From Pseudomonadota bacterium (GTDB lineage: Bacteria > Pseudomonadota > Gammaproteobacteria > Burkholderiales > Burkholderiaceae_C): DNA of 52,020 nucleotides. How positions within the stretch are numbered: position 1 is the stretch's first letter; every line of letters starts with the position of its first letter. A model generated the notes under the pieces. The model was not told the DNA's origin. It saw only the letters and a list, made by a program, of their open reading frames with translations, and did not search any database. A program made the translations under genes and the position numbers. The DNA lies in contig JAFEEF010000058.1 of assembly GCA_018241265.1 (NCBI GenBank), positions 1 to 52,020 of the forward strand, read 5' to 3'. Below are positions 10,001-18,199 of the stretch, one piece after another.

Positions 10001-10152
10001 GCTGCGACTACTTCGTCGGCAACCAGGAGTCCAACGTGTCGCTCGCGATCGCGAGCCTGAAGGACTGGCCGAACGGCTTGCTCGCGATGCTGGGCCAGCA
10101 GAGCGCGCGCGCCGAGAACCTGTTCCTGCACCGCGCCGCGGCGCCGGCCTGA
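7003..10152 (+). CDS. TPR / GT41 (SPINDLY-OGT-like) glycosyltransferase fused to a NodZ-like fucosyltransferase domain
   Basis: The 1049-residue protein has three visible parts. Residues ~20-210 are tetratricopeptide repeats (ALASYDEALRLKPGYVDALLNSG is characteristic). Residues ~275-635 are a GT41 catalytic region, with IAYVSPDLREHPVGHL, IDLAGYTSDSR, IAWLGYPGTLATDYVDHIL, VLCSFSHDYKIHPDVF and DVFLDTTPYNAHTTAADAL, as in O-GlcNAc transferase and SPINDLY. Residues ~725-1040 resemble alpha-1,6-fucosyltransferase/NodZ proteins, with GYGFWSDVHHVLGQ, a basic HVRGSDK motif (about 905) and VGNQESNVSLAIASL near the end. GT41 enzymes modify Ser/Thr (or Asn) of proteins; plant SPINDLY is a protein O-fucosyltransferase. 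A bifunctional protein glycosyltransferase is therefore likely, though donor and acceptor are unknown. The ATG at 7003 is the first Met after the upstream stop. Confidence 0.87.
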   Translation: MNTLSPTPTMSKPANAATAARQSRLVEAIQLQQQGRVDAAMQRFRAVLADNPNDAVALYSLSAMLMQTRGVDAAGEVLALVEHGVNVAPQFEPLWFARAMVLQTLGRRDDALASYDEALRLKPGYVDALLNSGALLREQHQHVKALERFNQVLAIDPNHESALGNCAILLTEFKQSEKAIAMFERLLKLNPDYPYGLGLLSYERLHACDWTDFEALRERIVSGVRAGRRASKTLGLMAISDQASDHFLAARIFARQWFPKQREALWNGERYEHDKIRIAYVSPDLREHPVGHLTAGLFERHDKSRFETIAISLGIDDQSRLRARMQQAFDRFVDVRGMGSRQIAELMREMEVDIAIDLAGYTSDSRIDVFAWRPAPLQIAWLGYPGTLATDYVDHILADPHVIPPEHEPFYTENVVRLPHTYLPTDTAIEIAAETPTREACGLPPTGPVLCSFSHDYKIHPDVFAAWMRILKRLPGSVLWLVTRNAYSQANLRRSAEAHGIDPARLVFAQRVPRVEDHLARYRLADVFLDTTPYNAHTTAADALMAGLPVVTCMGNAFPARVAGSLLHAIGLPELITHTLADYEQLVVELVSDRARLADVKTRLAANRQTHALFDTQRFCTDLEATLRRLHDERRQTLPGAVSKAEAVTAPTFAAPPAAEAELAQAAQMLAGGNMPQTELHLRRYLRFGGSDPRAAQMLTRVAAGYGLPEGHELVEHPAAAPGSADAKYLLVKAWGYGFWSDVHHVLGQMLLAELTGRIPVVHWGTNSLFGDGSGGNAWDLYFEPVSDVRIDDLAGLVAGRDIYPPKWRLDRLRDENVGKWSGPQARLAAPYFFARDEALAVSDFYATVSSIVPWIGRASRYHGLSDDRIYRQLFDRYLKPRPQVVARVDAFHRAHLAGRHWAAVHVRGSDKVHESAALHQTNERYDGFVERIVELNPEIGLFLLTDAVDVHARYAQRYGDRVVTTPALRSDSTTGVHMQGHAGSTVGTEVLVDALLAARCDYFVGNQESNVSLAIASLKDWPNGLLAMLGQQSARAENLFLHRAAAPA

Positions 10153-10312
10153 GAGGCTGAGAGGCCATCCGACATGACCGCTCCGACCTCGAAAACGGCG
10201 CCACTCTGCGTTGCAAATGCTCGCCATAGCCCGAGCCATGGCTGCGCTTTGCGCCTTGATTGGCACGGTTTGCGGGTCCGTCTCGGCCACGCCGGATGAC
10301 CTCTCAGCCTCT
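10152..10312. repeat. Imperfect inverted-repeat element (~160 bp) between glycosyltransferase genes
   Basis: AGAGGCTGAGAGGCCATCCG (10152-10171) is matched at 19 of 20 positions by the reverse complement of 10293-10312, and weaker complementarity continues inward for about 35 bases more (for example GACCTCGAAAACGG against the complement of TTTGCGGGTCC). The centre contains the palindrome AGCCATGGCT. The left arm starts at the last base of the preceding stop codon. The structure resembles a small non-autonomous palindromic element or a long hairpin. No transposase is present and I see no convincing target duplication. Confidence 0.6.
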
Positions 10313-10328
10313 GAAGGCGCCATCGACC

Positions 10329-11219
10329 ATGCAAGCCGCGTCCGGTCGCACGGTGGCCATCCTGATCACGACCTACCGTCGCAACGCCAAGCTGCTGCGC
10401 CTGGTCGAGATGATGACCGCGCTGATCCGGGCCTACGCCGGCCCGAACCATTACTTCATCTGCGTCGCCGATTCGGACCGCACGAACGATGTCGCGTTGC
10501 CGCCCGGTACCTCGTACCTGGTCAACGCCGGCGATGGCTTCGACGACAACCTGCTCGGCGCGTTTCGCTTCCTGTCCGGCGCCTGCGACCATGTGTTCGC
10601 GATGGCGGACGACGATCTGCCGAACCCGTTCGTCGATCCGCTGACGATCATCGATGCGGCGCTGCGCTGCGACGAGCGCGATGTCGTGCTGTTCAACCAC
10701 GTGACCTATGTCGAGTCCGGCGGGATCACGCTGGACCGGCACTTCTACAGCGTCACTGAGACGGTGAACCTGAGCGCCGACCCGATACCGATGCTCTCGG
10801 GGCGCATGCCGCGCTATGCAGGGGTGTTGTACCGCACCGCGTTCGTGCGCGCGCTCCTGCCGCAACTGCAAGCGCTGCGCACGTCGCTGCATGCCTACGC
10901 GGCGCCGATCTACATCGCCGCCGACCGCGGGCGCTTCCTGTTCTTCGATCACGGCATCGTGCTGTTCGACGACGCTGCGAAGGCCGACGGCGCCTGGGAG
11001 AGCGCGCGGCGTGTGCACCGCGGGCTGATGCAATTCCTGAAGCACATGGCGCCGTGCCTGTCGCCAGGGGCGTATCGCTACCTCGTGCAGGGGCTGTATC
11101 ACGTGTTCTTCCGCGTCAACCGCAAGTCGGTCTGGCGCACCGATTTGCCGGGCGTGCCGGACTTCGCCACACTGGAGCTGTTCGAGGCGCATCTGGCGAC
11201 CCTGGATGACGGGGCCTAG
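10329..11219 (+). CDS. Glycosyltransferase, GT-A fold, TIGR00180-like
   Basis: The 296-residue protein opens with VAILITTYRRNAKLLRL, a GT-A nucleotide-binding strand, and has VFAMADDDLPNPF, where the DDD corresponds to the metal/donor-binding DxD region. It is a paralogue of the protein encoded at 11554-12360: both share the ITTYxRNAKLxRLV start, the FDDN...GA segment, the MADDDLP/MGDDDLP motif, the FNHVxYVE segment and the RxPRYxxxLYR segment. The start at 10329 (MQAASGRTVAIL) was chosen by alignment to that paralogue and because a GAAGG motif lies upstream; the frame is open further 5'. The sugar and acceptor are unknown. Confidence 0.8.
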   Translation: MQAASGRTVAILITTYRRNAKLLRLVEMMTALIRAYAGPNHYFICVADSDRTNDVALPPGTSYLVNAGDGFDDNLLGAFRFLSGACDHVFAMADDDLPNPFVDPLTIIDAALRCDERDVVLFNHVTYVESGGITLDRHFYSVTETVNLSADPIPMLSGRMPRYAGVLYRTAFVRALLPQLQALRTSLHAYAAPIYIAADRGRFLFFDHGIVLFDDAAKADGAWESARRVHRGLMQFLKHMAPCLSPGAYRYLVQGLYHVFFRVNRKSVWRTDLPGVPDFATLELFEAHLATLDDGA

Positions 11220-11553
11220 CGAGGCCGCGAGCGAGGGACGCACCGCTATCGGCCCTATCGCCGCGACCCGCCGAAGCCGGGCCTGCGGGACCGCCGGCAT
11301 GCTCCACGTAGAAGGCGATCGCGTCGGCGCGATCCTGCTCGGCGCCCTCGTGCAGGAAGTAGGTCAAGGCATCTTGCTTCGAAGGCGGGCCACGATGGCC
11401 GGCGGCGGGGGCGGAACTGGCGGCCAAAGCGCTGACTTATCGGGCGATGGCGCCGACCGCTGACGCCTAAAGTGAAACCCGGATCGTGCTGCCTACGCCG
11501 GGTCGACATCGGGCGTGTGCGTGGGGGCTCGAACTCGAGAGCACTCGCGCCCC
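11220..11553. other. 334-base gap between paralogous glycosyltransferase genes
   Basis: No convincing gene is present. On the minus strand one frame contains the segment DALTYFLHEGAEQDRADAIA, ending near 11300. It reads like a piece of a real protein (vaguely ParE/RelE-toxin-like) but has no matching flanks, so it may be a gene remnant. The rest is GC-rich sequence without a clear promoter or terminator. Confidence 0.3.
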
Positions 11554-12360
11554 ATGCATACCATCGCCATCCTGGTCACGACCTTCGACCGCAACGCCAA
11601 GCTGCGGCGGCTGGTCGCGCAGTGGCTGCGCTTCATCGCCGACTACCGCGGGCCGAACCGCTACCTGCTGTGCGTGGCCGACTCCAACCCGCGCAACGAC
11701 GTCGTGCTGCCGGCCGGCGTCTCCTACCTCGTCAACGCCGGCGAAGGCTTCGACGACAACTACACCGGCGCCTGCAAGGCGCTCTGCGGCAGCGCCGATT
11801 TCGTGTTCGCGATGGGCGACGACGACCTGCCGAGCATGTTCGTCAGCCCGCTGGTGCTGATCGACGCGGCCGTCGAATCCGGGCAAGCCGACGTCACGCT
11901 GTTCAACCACGTCTCCTACGTCGAGCACACCGACATCCAGCTCGGCGAGCGCTACTACTGCGTCGGCGAGACGGTGAACCTGGCGGTCGACCCGCTGACC
12001 ATCCTCGGCACGCGGCTGCCGCGCTATGTCGCGATCCTCTACCGCGGCGCCTACCTCGAGACGCTGATGCCGCTGCTGAAGACCTTCCGCGGCAGCCTGC
12101 ACGCGTATGCGGTGCCGATCCTGCTCGCGGCGGTCGCGCAGCGCTTCCGCTTCTTCGACTACCCGATCTGCTTCTTCCACCAGGGCGACAAGCAGGACGG
12201 CGCGTGGGAAGACCGGAGCCGCGTCGACGAAGGGTTGCGCCTCTTCCTGCGCAACATCCGCCCGCATGTGTCGGAAGCGCACTACGCGCAGATGGCGGCC
12301 GGGTTCGAGCGCAACTACTTCGACGCCGCGTCCCGGCAGGCCCAGCGCCTGGCCGCCTGA
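11554..12360 (+). CDS. Glycosyltransferase, paralogue of the preceding one
   Basis: This 268-residue GT-A-type protein begins MHTIAILVTTFDRNAKL and carries the MGDDDLPSMF acidic motif. It parallels the 10329-11219 product over essentially its whole length, so the pair arose by gene duplication followed by strong divergence. A shared C-terminal region (DGAWExxxRVxxGLxxFLxxxxP) suggests the same acceptor-site architecture. Each paralogue may add a different sugar to the same glycan. The ATG at 11554 gives a start that aligns with the paralogue. The gene is followed 14 bases later by another glycosyltransferase. Confidence 0.8.
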   Translation: MHTIAILVTTFDRNAKLRRLVAQWLRFIADYRGPNRYLLCVADSNPRNDVVLPAGVSYLVNAGEGFDDNYTGACKALCGSADFVFAMGDDDLPSMFVSPLVLIDAAVESGQADVTLFNHVSYVEHTDIQLGERYYCVGETVNLAVDPLTILGTRLPRYVAILYRGAYLETLMPLLKTFRGSLHAYAVPILLAAVAQRFRFFDYPICFFHQGDKQDGAWEDRSRVDEGLRLFLRNIRPHVSEAHYAQMAAGFERNYFDAASRQAQRLAA

Positions 12361-12374
12361 GCGAGAGACACCCC

Positions 12375-13139
12375 ATGCCCATCGCCTCCCTCCTGGTCCC
12401 CGTCTACAACCGCGAGAGCCTGATCGAGCGCACGCTGATGTCGACGCTCGCGCAGACGATAGCGGACATCGAGATCGTCGTCGTCGACAACCGGAGCACC
12501 GACCGCACCTACGAGGTCTGCGCGAGCATCGCCGCGCGGGACCGGCGCATCGTCCTGCACCGCAACGAGACCAACGTCGGCCCGGTGCGCAACTGGATCG
12601 AATGCGCGAACCGCGCGACCGCGCCGTATTCGAAGATCGTCTTCAGCGACGACCTGATCGCGCCCAACTACCTCGAGCGCACGCTGCCGCACCTGATCGC
12701 GAAGGACACCGGCTTCGTCTTCACGCCCATCATCTGCGGCGAGGAGGAGTGGAAGGGCGTGCTGCACTACCGCAACTTCCTCGACGATTGCCGCTTCACG
12801 TCGGACGCCTTCATCCGCATGGCGGTGCGCATGGGCGGCTATATCACGCCGGTCTCGCCGGGCGCGGCACTGTTCCGCACCGCCGATTTGCGCAAGCACA
12901 TCCGGACCGAGCTGCCTGGCGTCGAAGGCTACGACTTCGCCGCGACCGGCGCGGGCGTCGACTGGCTGATCTACGGCATGACCGCGCTGCACTACAAGCA
13001 CGTCGCCTACGTCTGCGACCCGCTGGTGTACTTCCGCCAGCACCCCGGCTCGATCTCGATCCGCAACGAGAACGACCTCGTGCCCAAGGGCTACGCACTG
13101 GCGCAGCAATGGTTCATCTCGCGCGTGCAGGGGATCTGA
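12375..13139 (+). CDS. Glycosyltransferase family 2
   Basis: This is a classic GT2 enzyme of 254 residues. MPIASLLVPVYNRESLIERT is followed by IEIVVVDNRSTDRTYEVC (nucleotide-binding strand with the conserved Asp) and NVGPVRNWIECANRA. The metal-binding acidic motif is KIVFSDDLIAPNYLE. Later come the GVDWLIYGMTAL and FRQHPGSIS segments that are frequent in O-antigen GT2 proteins. It is not closely similar to the two upstream GT paralogues. Its stop overlaps the start of the dideoxysugar reductase gene by one base (TGATG), so the enzyme is coupled to CDP-sugar synthesis and is a good candidate for transferring the dideoxyhexose; that assignment is inference from position. Confidence 0.88.
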   Translation: MPIASLLVPVYNRESLIERTLMSTLAQTIADIEIVVVDNRSTDRTYEVCASIAARDRRIVLHRNETNVGPVRNWIECANRATAPYSKIVFSDDLIAPNYLERTLPHLIAKDTGFVFTPIICGEEEWKGVLHYRNFLDDCRFTSDAFIRMAVRMGGYITPVSPGAALFRTADLRKHIRTELPGVEGYDFAATGAGVDWLIYGMTALHYKHVAYVCDPLVYFRQHPGSISIRNENDLVPKGYALAQQWFISRVQGI

Positions 13140-14155
13140 TGCCCACCGTGACGCTCGCCAACGACAAGCGCTTCGAAGCCGCCGCCGGCGTCGCCATCCT
13201 CGACGCCGCGCGCACCGCCGGCATCGTGCTGGAGCACAGCTGCCGCACCGGCCGCTGCGGCAGCTGCAAGACGCCGGTGCGCCAGGGCCGCACCATTCCG
13301 CTGTTCCCCGAGGCCGGCCTGACGCGCCAGGAGCGCGATGCCGGGATGATCCTGACCTGTGCGCGCTCGGCGACCGAGGACGTCGTGATCGACACCGAAG
13401 ACCTGCCCGGTGGCGACATTGCCGTGAAGACGCTGCCGTGCCGCATCGATGCGCTCGAGCGTCTCGCGCCCGACGTGCTGCGCGTGCGGCTGCGCCTGCC
13501 GCCGACTGCCGCGCTGCGCTACCTTCCGGGGCAATCGATCGACGTGATCGGCCGCGAAGGGCTGCGGCGCAGCTACTCGATCGCCAACGCGCCGACTGCC
13601 GACGGCAAGCTCGAGCTGCACATCCGCCAGGTCGATGGCGGCGCGTTCAGCCGCTACTGGTTCGACGCGGCGAAGGCGGGCGACCTGCTGCGCCTCGAAG
13701 GGCCGCTCGGCACCTTCTTCCTGCGCGACGCGGCCGGGCTCGATCTGGTCTTCCTTGCGACCGGCACCGGCATCGCACCGGTCAAGGCCATGCTCGAAGA
13801 CCTCGCTGCGCGTCCCGCCGACGCGCAGCCGCGCTCGGTCAGGCTGCTGTGGGGCGGCCGCGTGCGCGGCGACCTGTACTGGCAGCCGCAACATCCGGGT
13901 CTTGCCTACACGCCCGTGCTGTCGCGCGCCGATGCCGCCTGGGACGGCGCGCGCGGCCACGTGCAGGACGTGCTGCTGCAGTCGCCGCCCGATTGGTCGC
14001 GCGCTGCGGTCTACGCCTGCGGCTCCGAAGCCATGATCGCCGGCGCCCGCGAGCGCCTCGTCGCCGCGGGCCTGGCGCCGCGGCGTTTCCTGTACGACGC
14101 CTTCACCAGCTCGGCGCCTGCGGCCGCAGCCGTTGCCGAACCCGTTACCGCGTGA
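13139..14155 (+). CDS. ddhD: CDP-6-deoxy-Δ3,4-glucoseen reductase (E3)
   Basis: This is the electron-donating partner of the PMP-dependent C-3 dehydrase in CDP-3,6-dideoxyhexose synthesis. The 338-residue protein has an N-terminal plant-type [2Fe-2S] ferredoxin domain with cysteines in CRTGRCGSCKT and a fourth near ILTCARS. A ferredoxin-NADP reductase-type FAD domain follows (RRSYSIAN binds FAD), then an NAD(P) domain (FLATGTGIAPVKAML). The domain order matches AscD/DdhD/RfbI. It overlaps the GT2 gene by one base and precedes rfbF by 13 bases. In Salmonella the corresponding gene (rfbI) also lies first in the rfbI-F-G-H series. Confidence 0.9.
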   Translation: MPTVTLANDKRFEAAAGVAILDAARTAGIVLEHSCRTGRCGSCKTPVRQGRTIPLFPEAGLTRQERDAGMILTCARSATEDVVIDTEDLPGGDIAVKTLPCRIDALERLAPDVLRVRLRLPPTAALRYLPGQSIDVIGREGLRRSYSIANAPTADGKLELHIRQVDGGAFSRYWFDAAKAGDLLRLEGPLGTFFLRDAAGLDLVFLATGTGIAPVKAMLEDLAARPADAQPRSVRLLWGGRVRGDLYWQPQHPGLAYTPVLSRADAAWDGARGHVQDVLLQSPPDWSRAAVYACGSEAMIAGARERLVAAGLAPRRFLYDAFTSSAPAAAAVAEPVTA

Positions 14156-14168
14156 TTTGGAGCAAGCC

Positions 14169-14942
14169 ATGAAAGCCGTGATCCTGGCCGGGGGCCTGGG
14201 CACCCGCCTCAGCGAAGAGACCGCGACGCGGCCGAAGCCGATGGTCGAGATCGGCGGCCGGCCGATCCTCTGGCACATCATGAAGATGTACTCGAGCCAT
14301 GGCGTCAACGACTTCATCGTCTGCTGCGGCTACAAGGGCTACGTCATCAAGGAGTACTTCGCGAACTACTGCCTGCACATGTCGGACGTGACGTTCAACA
14401 TGCGCGAGAACCACATGCAGGTGCACTGCCGGCGCGCCGAGCCGTGGAACGTGACGCTGGTCGATACCGGCGACGAGTCGATGACGGGCGGGCGGCTGCG
14501 CCGCGTGGCCGAGTACGTCGAAAAGGACGAGACCTTCTTCTTCACCTACGGCGACGGCGTCGGCGACATCGACATCTCGGCAACGCTGCGCTTCCATCGA
14601 TCGCACGGCAAGGACGCGACGCTGACGGCGGCCTATCCGCCCGGCCGCTTCGGCGCGCTCGACATCCACCACGGCCAGGTGCGCAGCTTCAAGGAAAAGC
14701 CCAAGGGCGACGGCGCGATGATCAACGGCGGCTTCTTCGTGCTGTCGCCGCGCGTGCTGAAGCACATCGACGGCGACGCCTCGGTGTGGGAGCAGGAGCC
14801 GCTGAACGCGCTGGCCGAGACCGGCGAGCTGATGGCTTACGAGCACCACGGCTTCTGGCAGCCGATGGACACGCTGCGCGACAAGCACCTGCTGGAGCGC
14901 CTGTGGGCCGAGGGCACGGCGCCTTGGAAGATGTGGAGCTGA
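14169..14942 (+). CDS. rfbF: Glucose-1-phosphate cytidylyltransferase
   Basis: This enzyme makes CDP-glucose from CTP and glucose-1-phosphate, the committed step to CDP-dideoxysugars. The 257-residue protein begins MKAVILAGGLGTRLSEET, the nucleotidyltransferase GGxGTR loop, followed by TRPKPMVEIGGRPILWHIMK. The downstream segments FFTYGDGVGDID, EKPKGDGAMINGGFFV and WQPMDTLRDKHLLERLW are characteristic of RfbF/DdhA. The length matches the family. A GGAG ribosome-binding site precedes the ATG at 14169. Confidence 0.95.
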   Translation: MKAVILAGGLGTRLSEETATRPKPMVEIGGRPILWHIMKMYSSHGVNDFIVCCGYKGYVIKEYFANYCLHMSDVTFNMRENHMQVHCRRAEPWNVTLVDTGDESMTGGRLRRVAEYVEKDETFFFTYGDGVGDIDISATLRFHRSHGKDATLTAAYPPGRFGALDIHHGQVRSFKEKPKGDGAMINGGFFVLSPRVLKHIDGDASVWEQEPLNALAETGELMAYEHHGFWQPMDTLRDKHLLERLWAEGTAPWKMWS

Positions 14943-14946
14943 TGTC

Positions 14947-16017
14947 GTGACGCCGAGTTTCTGGGGCGGCAAGCGCGTCTTCCTGACGGGCCACACCGGC
15001 TTCAAAGGCAGTTGGCTCGCCCTCTGGCTGCAGTCGCTGGGCGCCGAGGTGCAGGGCTACGCGCTCGAAGCGCCGACGACGCCGGCGCTCTACGACGTGG
15101 CGCGCGTCGGCGCCGGCATGGCGTCGACGATCGGCGACATCCGCGACTACGACGCGGTGCAGCGCTGCCTCGCCGCGTTCCGTCCCGACGTCGTGATCCA
15201 CATGGCGGCGCAGCCGCTGGTGCGCCTGTCGTACAGCGAACCGGTCGCGACCTACGCGACCAACGTGATGGGCACGGTGCACGTGCTCGAAGCGGCGCGC
15301 CGGACGGACACGGTGCGCGCGATCGTCAACGTGACGACCGACAAGTGCTACGAGAACCGCGAGTGGGTCTGGGGCTATCGCGAAGACGAAGCGATGGGCG
15401 GCCATGATCCCTACAGCAACAGCAAGGGCTGCTCGGAGCTGGTGACGTCGGCGTATCGCCGGTCGTTCTTCCAGCGCGGCGGCGCGGCGCTCGCGTCGGC
15501 CCGCTCGGGCAACGTGATCGGCGGCGGCGACTGGGCGCCGGATCGCCTCGTGCCCGACGTGCTGCGCGCCTTCGAACAGGACACGCCTGCGGTCATCCGC
15601 AACCCGCATGCGACGCGGCCGTGGCAGCACGTGCTGGAGCCGCTCGCCGGCTACCTGACGCTGGCCGAGCGCCTCTGCGCCGATGGCGCGGCGTTCGCGG
15701 AAGGCTGGAACTTCGGCCCGGTCGACAGCGACGCGCGCTCGGTGCAATGGATCGTCGAGCGCCTCGCCGCCGCCTGGGGCGGCGGCGCTCGCTGGCAGCT
15801 CGACGGCGCCGACCATCCGCACGAAGCGAACCAGCTCAGGCTCGACATCGCGAAGGCGCGCGGGCGCCTGAGCTGGAGTCCGACCTGGGGCCTCGCGAGC
15901 GCGCTCGATCGCATCGTCGAATGGCACCGCGCCTGGCTCGACGGCGCGGACATGCAGGCGGCTTGCCTCGCGCAGATCGAACAACACACTTTGGCTACCC
16001 AACGGAAGATCGCCTGA
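14947..16017 (+). CDS. rfbG: CDP-glucose 4,6-dehydratase
   Basis: This NAD-dependent short-chain dehydratase converts CDP-glucose to CDP-4-keto-6-deoxyglucose. The 356-residue sequence has the dinucleotide-binding [35 protein letters not shown] and the catalytic Tyr/Lys in [10 protein letters not shown]. The start codon is GTG at 14947, because the nearby ATG at 14942 runs into a stop after one codon. The gene follows rfbF by four bases and overlaps rfbH by one base. Confidence 0.95.
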   Translation: MTPSFWGGKRVFLTGHTGFKGSWLALWLQSLGAEVQGYALEAPTTPALYDVARVGAGMASTIGDIRDYDAVQRCLAAFRPDVVIHMAAQPLVRLSYSEPVATYATNVMGTVHVLEAARRTDTVRAIVNVTTDKCYENREWVWGYREDEAMGGHDPYSNSKGCSELVTSAYRRSFFQRGGAALASARSGNVIGGGDWAPDRLVPDVLRAFEQDTPAVIRNPHATRPWQHVLEPLAGYLTLAERLCADGAAFAEGWNFGPVDSDARSVQWIVERLAAAWGGGARWQLDGADHPHEANQLRLDIAKARGRLSWSPTWGLASALDRIVEWHRAWLDGADMQAACLAQIEQHTLATQRKIA

Positions 16018-17333
16018 TGAAGACCCCCGACATGCTGCGCGCCGACATCGCCGAGCTGGTGCAGCAATACGCCGCGCTCGCGCTTGCCCAGAAGCCCTTC
16101 GTCGCGGGCGAGTCGGCCGTGCCGGTCTCGGGCAAGGTGATCGGCGCGAAGGAGCTGCAGCTGATGGTCGAGGCATCGCTCGACGGCTGGCTGACGACCG
16201 GGCGCTTCAACGATGCGTTCGAGAAGCGCCTCGCGGCCTATCTCGGCGTCGACTACCTGATCACGGTGAACTCGGGTTCGTCGGCCAACCTCGTCGCGTT
16301 CTCGGCGCTGACCTCGCCGCGCCTCGGCGACCGTGCGATCAGGCCGGGCGATGAAGTGATCGGCGTGGCCGCGGGCTTCCCGACCACCGTCAACCCGATC
16401 CTGCAGTTCGGCGCGGTGCCGGTGTTCGTCGACGTCGAGATCGGCCACTACAACATCGATGCGTCGAAGATCGAGGCGGCGATCGGCCCGAAGACCAAGG
16501 CGATCATGCTCGCCCACACCTTGGGCAACCCGTTCAACCTCGACGTCGTCACGGCGCTGTGCCGGAAGCACAACCTCTGGCTGATCGAGGACTGCTGCGA
16601 CGCGCTCGGCTCGACCTACGACGGCCGCAAGGTCGGCACCTTCGGCGACATCGGCACCCTGAGCTTCTACCCGGCGCACCACATCACGATGGGCGAGGGC
16701 GGCGCGGTGTTCACGAACGACCCCGAGCTGAGGCTGATCGCCGAGTCGTTCCGCGACTGGGGCCGCGACTGCTATTGCGCGCCCGGCAAGGACAACACCT
16801 GCAACAAGCGCTTCTGCCAGCAGTTCGCGACCTTGCCCGAAGGCTACGACCACAAGTACACCTACTCGCACCTCGGCTACAACCTCAAGATCACCGACAT
16901 GCAGGCGGCCTGCGCATTGGCGCAGCTCGACCGGCTCGAAGGCCTGGTGCAGTCGCGCAAGGACAACTTTGCGCACCTGCGGGCACGGCTGGCTTCGTGC
17001 GAACAGTTCCTTCGGCTGCCGGAGGCGACCGGGAAGTCCGATCCGTCGTGGTTCGGCTTCCCGATCACGTTGCGCGAAGACGCCGGCGCGAAGCGCGCGG
17101 ACCTGATCAACTACCTCGAGCAGAGCCGCATCGGCACGCGCCTCTTGTTCGCCGGCAACCTGACGCGCCAGCCCTACATGCAGGGCCGCAACTTCCGCGT
17201 CAGCGGCGAGCTGACGCAGACCGACGTCGTGATGAACCGAACCTTCTGGATCGGCATCTATCCGGGTCTCGGTACCGCGCAGCTCGACTACATGGCCGAT
17301 CGGCTCGAAGAGTTCTTCGGCCTCAACTTCTGA
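16017..17333 (+). CDS. rfbH: CDP-4-keto-6-deoxy-D-glucose 3-dehydrase (E1)
   Basis: This is an iron-sulfur, PMP-dependent enzyme of aminotransferase fold that removes the C-3 hydroxyl together with the DdhD reductase. The 438-residue protein carries the tell-tale replacement of the PLP-binding lysine by histidine in [14 protein letters not shown], which blocks Schiff-base formation and commits the enzyme to dehydration. Cysteines in the [19 protein letters not shown] region supply the [2Fe-2S] cluster. The sequence [17 protein letters not shown] forms the phosphate pocket. Its ATG overlaps the previous stop. Confidence 0.95.
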   Translation: MKTPDMLRADIAELVQQYAALALAQKPFVAGESAVPVSGKVIGAKELQLMVEASLDGWLTTGRFNDAFEKRLAAYLGVDYLITVNSGSSANLVAFSALTSPRLGDRAIRPGDEVIGVAAGFPTTVNPILQFGAVPVFVDVEIGHYNIDASKIEAAIGPKTKAIMLAHTLGNPFNLDVVTALCRKHNLWLIEDCCDALGSTYDGRKVGTFGDIGTLSFYPAHHITMGEGGAVFTNDPELRLIAESFRDWGRDCYCAPGKDNTCNKRFCQQFATLPEGYDHKYTYSHLGYNLKITDMQAACALAQLDRLEGLVQSRKDNFAHLRARLASCEQFLRLPEATGKSDPSWFGFPITLREDAGAKRADLINYLEQSRIGTRLLFAGNLTRQPYMQGRNFRVSGELTQTDVVMNRTFWIGIYPGLGTAQLDYMADRLEEFFGLNF

Positions 17334-18199
17334 TGCGCATCCTGCTGACCGGCGGCAGCGGCTTTCTCGGCAGCGCGCTGGCGCGGCACTTCGATCGTGC
17401 GGGCCACGAGCTCGTGCTGCTGCTGCGGCCGCGGTCGTCGCCGGCGCGGCTCGCGAACGTGCGCTGCCGCGTCGCGCGGGCGACGAGCGATGCCGACATC
17501 GCCGCGCTGGTCGGCGAGGTCCGGCCTGACGCGGTGGTCCATACCGCCTGCAGCTACGGCCGCGGCGGCGAAGGCGCGGTGCAGATCGCGGATGCCAATC
17601 TGCGGCTCGGCCTGACCTTGCTGCAGGCGCTGCGCGCGGTCGAAGCGCCCGTCACCTTCATCAACACCGGCACCGCGCTGGCGGCCGACGTGAGTGCCTA
17701 TGCGCTGTCGAAGCACCAGTTCGTGCCATGGGGCCGGATGCTCGCCGACGCGTCGCTGCGCTTCGTGAACCTGCGCCTGCAGCACCTGTACGGCCCGGGC
17801 GACGATCGCTCGAAGTTCACGACCCAGGTGCTGCACGCCTGCCATGCGCACGAGCCGCGGCTCGCGCTGACGGCCGGGGAACAGGCGCGCGACTTCATCC
17901 ATGTCGACGACGCCGTGAGCGCCTACGACACCGTGCTCGCGCATGCGGGCGAGCTGCCGGCGTTCGACGAGATCGACGTCGGCTCGGGCCGAGCGCCGAC
18001 GATCCGCGAGTTCGTCGAGGCGGTGCACGCGCTGACGGCGTCGCGCACGCGCCTCGACTTCGGCGCCTTGCCGTACCGGCCGAACGAGGCCATGCATTGC
18101 CGGGCCGACACCGCGCGCCTCGAAGCGCTCGGCTGGCGCGCGCGCTGGAGCCTGCGCGACGGCCTGCAACACACGATCGAACAGGAGTTCCCCGCATGA
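17333..18199 (+). CDS. rfbS: CDP-paratose synthase-like reductase
   Basis: This NAD(P)-dependent short-chain reductase would reduce the C-4 keto group to give CDP-paratose. The 288-residue protein has the GGSGFLGSAL Rossmann loop, a TACSYGRGGE segment, FINTGTALAADVSAYALSK with the YxxxK catalytic pair, LQHLYGPGDDRSKFTTQ and RDFIHVDDAVSAYD. These features match the Salmonella/Yersinia paratose synthase better than generic epimerases. The following gene, a CDP-paratose 2-epimerase, needs exactly this product. An abequose-synthase specificity cannot be excluded from sequence alone. Confidence 0.8.
   Translation: MRILLTGGSGFLGSALARHFDRAGHELVLLLRPRSSPARLANVRCRVARATSDADIAALVGEVRPDAVVHTACSYGRGGEGAVQIADANLRLGLTLLQALRAVEAPVTFINTGTALAADVSAYALSKHQFVPWGRMLADASLRFVNLRLQHLYGPGDDRSKFTTQVLHACHAHEPRLALTAGEQARDFIHVDDAVSAYDTVLAHAGELPAFDEIDVGSGRAPTIREFVEAVHALTASRTRLDFGALPYRPNEAMHCRADTARLEALGWRARWSLRDGLQHTIEQEFPA

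Noticed and set aside
11437-11460. Possible second FliA promoter (CCCGATAA on the minus strand)
   Set aside because: There is no TCAAG or TAAA element at the right distance, and no gene on that strand downstream that it could serve.
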